Source: G958295645 sp965242735
GTDB taxonomy: Bacteria; Gemmatimonadota; Gemmatimonadetes; Longimicrobiales; Gaopeijiaceae
Reading direction: 5' to 3'
Assembly (NCBI GenBank): GCA_965242735.1
Contig: OZ251497.1
Location: 3,100,001-3,164,000, forward strand
DNA: 64,000 bases
Both the position numbers and the translations under genes were made by a program. The notes under the pieces were generated by a model, which worked only from the letters and a program-made list of their open reading frames with translations, was not told the origin of the DNA and ran no database searches. This document shows positions 63,999 through 64,000 of the stretch, piece after piece (within the stretch, counting starts at the first letter, position 1; each line of letters starts with the position of its first letter).

Positions 63999-64000
63999 CG

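Overview
The window reads as a high-GC, Gram-negative chromosome segment. It has outer-membrane beta-barrels, lipoproteins with lipoboxes, secreted S9 and zinc peptidases, and many six-bladed beta-propeller-like secreted proteins. The mix (DUF1080, Gfo/Idh/MocA, FabV, secreted propellers, repeated use of GTGA/TTGA/ATGA start-stop overlaps) is most like Gemmatimonadota or a related marine or sponge-associated lineage. This is an inference from gene style only; no rRNA is present.

Layout. 0-5 kb: a sugar-type cluster (MFS transporter, Gfo/Idh/MocA oxidoreductase, sugar-phosphate isomerase/epimerase, DUF1080 protein). 5-10.3 kb: a low-GC lipoprotein, then two paralogous metzincin lipoproteins flanking a beta-barrel protein. 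10.3-16.4 kb (minus strand): tRNA-Pro, homocysteine S-methyltransferase, GroES-like protein, DegT aminotransferase, an alkylation-repair pair (Ogt/MGMT and AlkA-like glycosylase), FabV enoyl reductase and a small membrane-anchored protein. 16.8-28.5 kb: a solitary DNA methyltransferase, exonuclease III, an FAD oxidoreductase, a beta-barrel, ilvE, a cupin, fructosamine kinase, LMW-PTP, a DEAD-box helicase, ilvA, and a likely phosphorothioate-dependent HNH restriction protein whose first HNH histidine is missing.

28.5-51 kb is a defence island. A DUF4143 ATPase and a Phd/PIN toxin-antitoxin pair lead into a complete class 1 DISARM set: drmD, drmMI, drmA, drmB, drmC. Four extra genes lie inside it: a small protein after drmD, then an AAA ATPase, a DUF4276 protein and an SDH/Clp-fold serine protease between drmMI and drmA. 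The methyltransferase gene drmMI carries a 39-C run just before its SAM-binding motif. In this sequence the run puts the two halves out of frame, as expected for a phase-variable ON/OFF switch. A second C run (12 C) sits just before the drmD start. The island is bracketed by direct copies of the DUF4143/antitoxin module, the right one being a decayed pseudogene copy. Beyond it lie small low-GC genes and a DUF6338-like pair next to a duplicated fragment of the S9 peptidase gene.

51-64 kb: S9 peptidase, a methyltransferase with an N-terminal coding minisatellite, mannose-6-phosphate isomerase running into tRNA-Lys, and then a long minus-strand operon. That operon combines secreted beta-propeller proteins, a DsbA-like/beta-propeller fusion, a (frameshifted) redoxin and two secreted Cys-rich peptides; it may be an undescribed peptide/thiol-redox system.

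A second theme runs through the whole window: tandem duplications, many with a period of about 70 bp, lie exactly over start or stop codons. They create tripled signal peptides, duplicated start regions and arrays whose repeat units each carry an ATG.
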